Positions 62,450 to 64,000 of a DNA stretch of 64,000 nucleotides are shown here, piece by piece. Position 1 is the first letter of the stretch. Each line of letters starts with the position of its first letter. The position numbers and the translations under genes were made by a program. The notes beneath the pieces were generated by a model that was not told where the DNA came from, did no database searches, and saw only the letters and a program-made list of their open reading frames with translations. This DNA comes from Microcystis panniformis FACHB-1757 (GTDB lineage: Bacteria > Cyanobacteriota > Cyanobacteriia > Cyanobacteriales > Microcystaceae): the NCBI RefSeq assembly GCF_001264245.1, contig NZ_CP011339.1, positions 2,542,001-2,606,000 of the forward strand, written 5' to 3'.

Positions 62450-64000
62450 TTAGGATTTTTGGCTGAAATAGGCCTCTAGCGCCTCATTGATGATTTGATT
62501 CATCGGCCGTTTTTCCGTTTCCGAAGCTTCCTTGAGACGGACAAACATATCATCGGGGACGCTTACACGGTTTTGATTTTTACGCACGCGTTTGGGTTTT
62601 GATTCAGTAGTAGTAGTTTCGGTCATTTTAGGTGTGTAGGTGGCTGAAAATGCTTGTAAAGCAGGGAAATTGACTCGGTGACAGAATTCTCCGAAGGTTT
62701 CGTTATTTTGTTGATCCTGTTGGAAGTAAACGAAAATCGGTTCTAAGACCTTTTCTAGATCATCGATCGCCATTTTATCCAAATAGGGGCGCGCTAGTCG
62801 AGTTTGATCGGCTGTTCCCCCTAACCAGAGTTGGTAGGAATTGGGAGCGCTACCCACAAATCCTAATTCTGCCATATAGGGACGCGCGCAGCCATTAGGA
62901 CATCCTGTCATGCGGATGACAAATTGCTCTTTGCTTAATCCTAAGCGATTAAGCAGGGCGCGAATGCGTTCAATCACGCTGGGTAAGATTCTTTCTGACT
63001 CAGTAATCGCTAATCCACAGGTAGGCCAAGCGGGACAGGCCATGGAATAACGGGTTAAAGGGTCAATTTCGGCGGGATTGGTGACAATTCCGTGTTCTTT
63101 CAGGATCGCCTCCACCGCTTGTTGATCATCGGGTTCAATTTCGTAGAGAATGATATTATGGTTAGCCGTCAAGCGCATGGGCAACTGAAAACGCTCGACA
63201 ATCACTTTTAAGGCGGTTTTTAGCTGAAAACTGCCTTCATTTTTGACCCGGCCATTCTCCACAGAAAGACCAAAAAATAATTTTCCGTCTCCCTGTTCAT
63301 TCCATCCCAAAAAGTCTTGATATTTCCAATCGGGGAGGGATTGGTAGGGGGCAATTTTTTGACCGAAATAACCCTCAACAGTGCTGCGGAATTTTTCTAC
63401 TCCCCATTCTTCGAGGATATATTTCATTCTCGCATGACGACGATCGCCGCGATCACCGTAATCCCTTTGGGTTGCCACGATCGCTTTTACCAGATCATAT
63501 ACCTCCTCTTTGCTCACATAACCGATCGCATCGGCCATTCTGGGGAAAGTTTCTTCCTTATTGTGGGTTCTTCCCAGTCCACCCCCCGCAAGGACGTTAA
63601 AACCCTGTAATTGACCGTTTGCGTCGGTAATCACCACTAAACCGATGTCATTGGTGTAGATATCGATGGAGTTGTCTCCCGGCACGGTGACACCGATCTT
63701 GAACTTACGGGGCATATAATGTTGACCGTAGATCGGTTCGATCAGATCGTTTTTGTTAATGCCATTTGTATCTTTTTGTCTCGATGCCTTGACTTCTGGC
63801 GCTTCTTCTGCACTGATCACTTTTTCGCCATCGAGCCAAATTTCGTAGTAAGCGCCAGTTTGGGGAGTGAGCAAATCGGCGATATTATTGGCATATTCCC
63901 AAGCATAGCCGTATTCGGGGCGGTTTTTGTAGGGGGCTGGCGGTGCGGTGACATTGCGGTTAACATCACCACAGGCCGCTAAAGTGGATCCCATACTGCG
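62450..64000 (-). CDS. sir: Ferredoxin-sulfite reductase, 5' part outside the window
   Basis: The enzyme reduces sulfite to sulfide with electrons from ferredoxin. The window holds about 515 C-terminal residues: FGQKIAPYQ and other nitrite/sulfite-reductase ferredoxin-like domains, then the siroheme/4Fe-4S ligands in RYSMACPAWPTCGLAI (C-x5-C) and MTGCPNGCARPYMAELGFVG (C-x3-C). The last about 45 residues (KRVRKNQNRVSVPDDMFVRL, KEASETEKRPMNQIINEALE) read as a ribbon-helix-helix DNA-binding domain joined by a flexible TTTTESKPK linker. The frame is open at 64000, so the ATG at 63994 is not the true start. A terminator follows. Confidence 0.93.
   Translation of the reverse strand, partial: RSMGSTLAACGDVNRNVTAPPAPYKNRPEYGYAWEYANNIADLLTPQTGAYYEIWLDGEKVISAEEAPEVKASRQKDTNGINKNDLIEPIYGQHYMPRKFKIGVTVPGDNSIDIYTNDIGLVVITDANGQLQGFNVLAGGGLGRTHNKEETFPRMADAIGYVSKEEVYDLVKAIVATQRDYGDRGDRRHARMKYILEEWGVEKFRSTVEGYFGQKIAPYQSLPDWKYQDFLGWNEQGDGKLFFGLSVENGRVKNEGSFQLKTALKVIVERFQLPMRLTANHNIILYEIEPDDQQAVEAILKEHGIVTNPAEIDPLTRYSMACPAWPTCGLAITESERILPSVIERIRALLNRLGLSKEQFVIRMTGCPNGCARPYMAELGFVGSAPNSYQLWLGGTADQTRLARPYLDKMAIDDLEKVLEPIFVYFQQDQQNNETFGEFCHRVNFPALQAFSATYTPKMTETTTTESKPKRVRKNQNRVSVPDDMFVRLKEASETEKRPMNQIINEALEAYFSQKS

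Overview
The window looks like a chromosome segment of a bloom-forming cyanobacterium, most probably Microcystis aeruginosa. This is inferred from the frequent octamer GCGATCGC (HIP1), the cyanobacterial gene content (cbiD next to guaA, thrC with a MoaD-like carrier gene, ferredoxin-type sulfite reductase, DUF6679, DUF6816), and the very high load of insertion sequences, MITEs and toxin-antitoxin genes. No phylogenetic test was possible.

Layout. 0-9 kb is a graveyard of mobile DNA: broken IS5, IS4, IS1 and RAYT elements and broken or intact toxin-antitoxin modules (VapC/DUF104, HicAB, DUF4160/DUF2442). 9.1-10.8 kb holds a zinc-uptake pair (znuC-znuA, no permease) with Zur-like sites. 10.9-12.5 kb is a tandem array of about 395-bp units. 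12.5-23.7 kb is mostly housekeeping: mfd, tRNA-Ser, a glycosyltransferase, a TPR protein, two M16 peptidases and tRNA-Asn. 23.7-29.9 kb is an addiction island: toxin-antitoxin modules between two copies of an orphan EcoRI-type adenine methyltransferase. 29.9-35.6 kb is nested transposons. At its centre an IS110 element sits inside a MITE, and its leader carries bridge-RNA guide sequences that match that very insertion site. 36-40 kb has DUF6679, a cupredoxin plus CAX-like transporter pair and a subtilase. 40.2-43.5 kb is a leftward three-gene set, DUF262 - HEPN - cytosine-5 methyltransferase, a plausible defence system. 43.6-46.5 kb is guaA and cbiD. 46.7-50 kb is accessory: an Rpn-like nuclease, two GTPase-like proteins and MntA/HepT. 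50.4-56.3 kb is core: DUF6816, era, uracil-DNA glycosylase, rsmD, thrC, moaD-like. 56.4-59 kb is again transposon debris. 59-62.3 kb is an ATPase plus a nine-repeat TPR protein. The window ends inside sir.

Three themes stand out. (1) Several short non-autonomous elements can be delimited exactly from target duplications and from an unoccupied paralogous site, including six copies of a 95-bp element that read the same. (2) A 122-bp MITE has been read in frame into a GTPase gene, and another copy is the IS110 target. (3) Six genes (mfd, era, cbiD, the UDG gene, the cupredoxin gene, one methyltransferase copy) each carry what reads as a one-base deletion, mostly in or next to a homopolymer. Because era is normally essential, read or assembly error is a serious alternative to real pseudogenisation. 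All family names come from reading motifs, not from searches.
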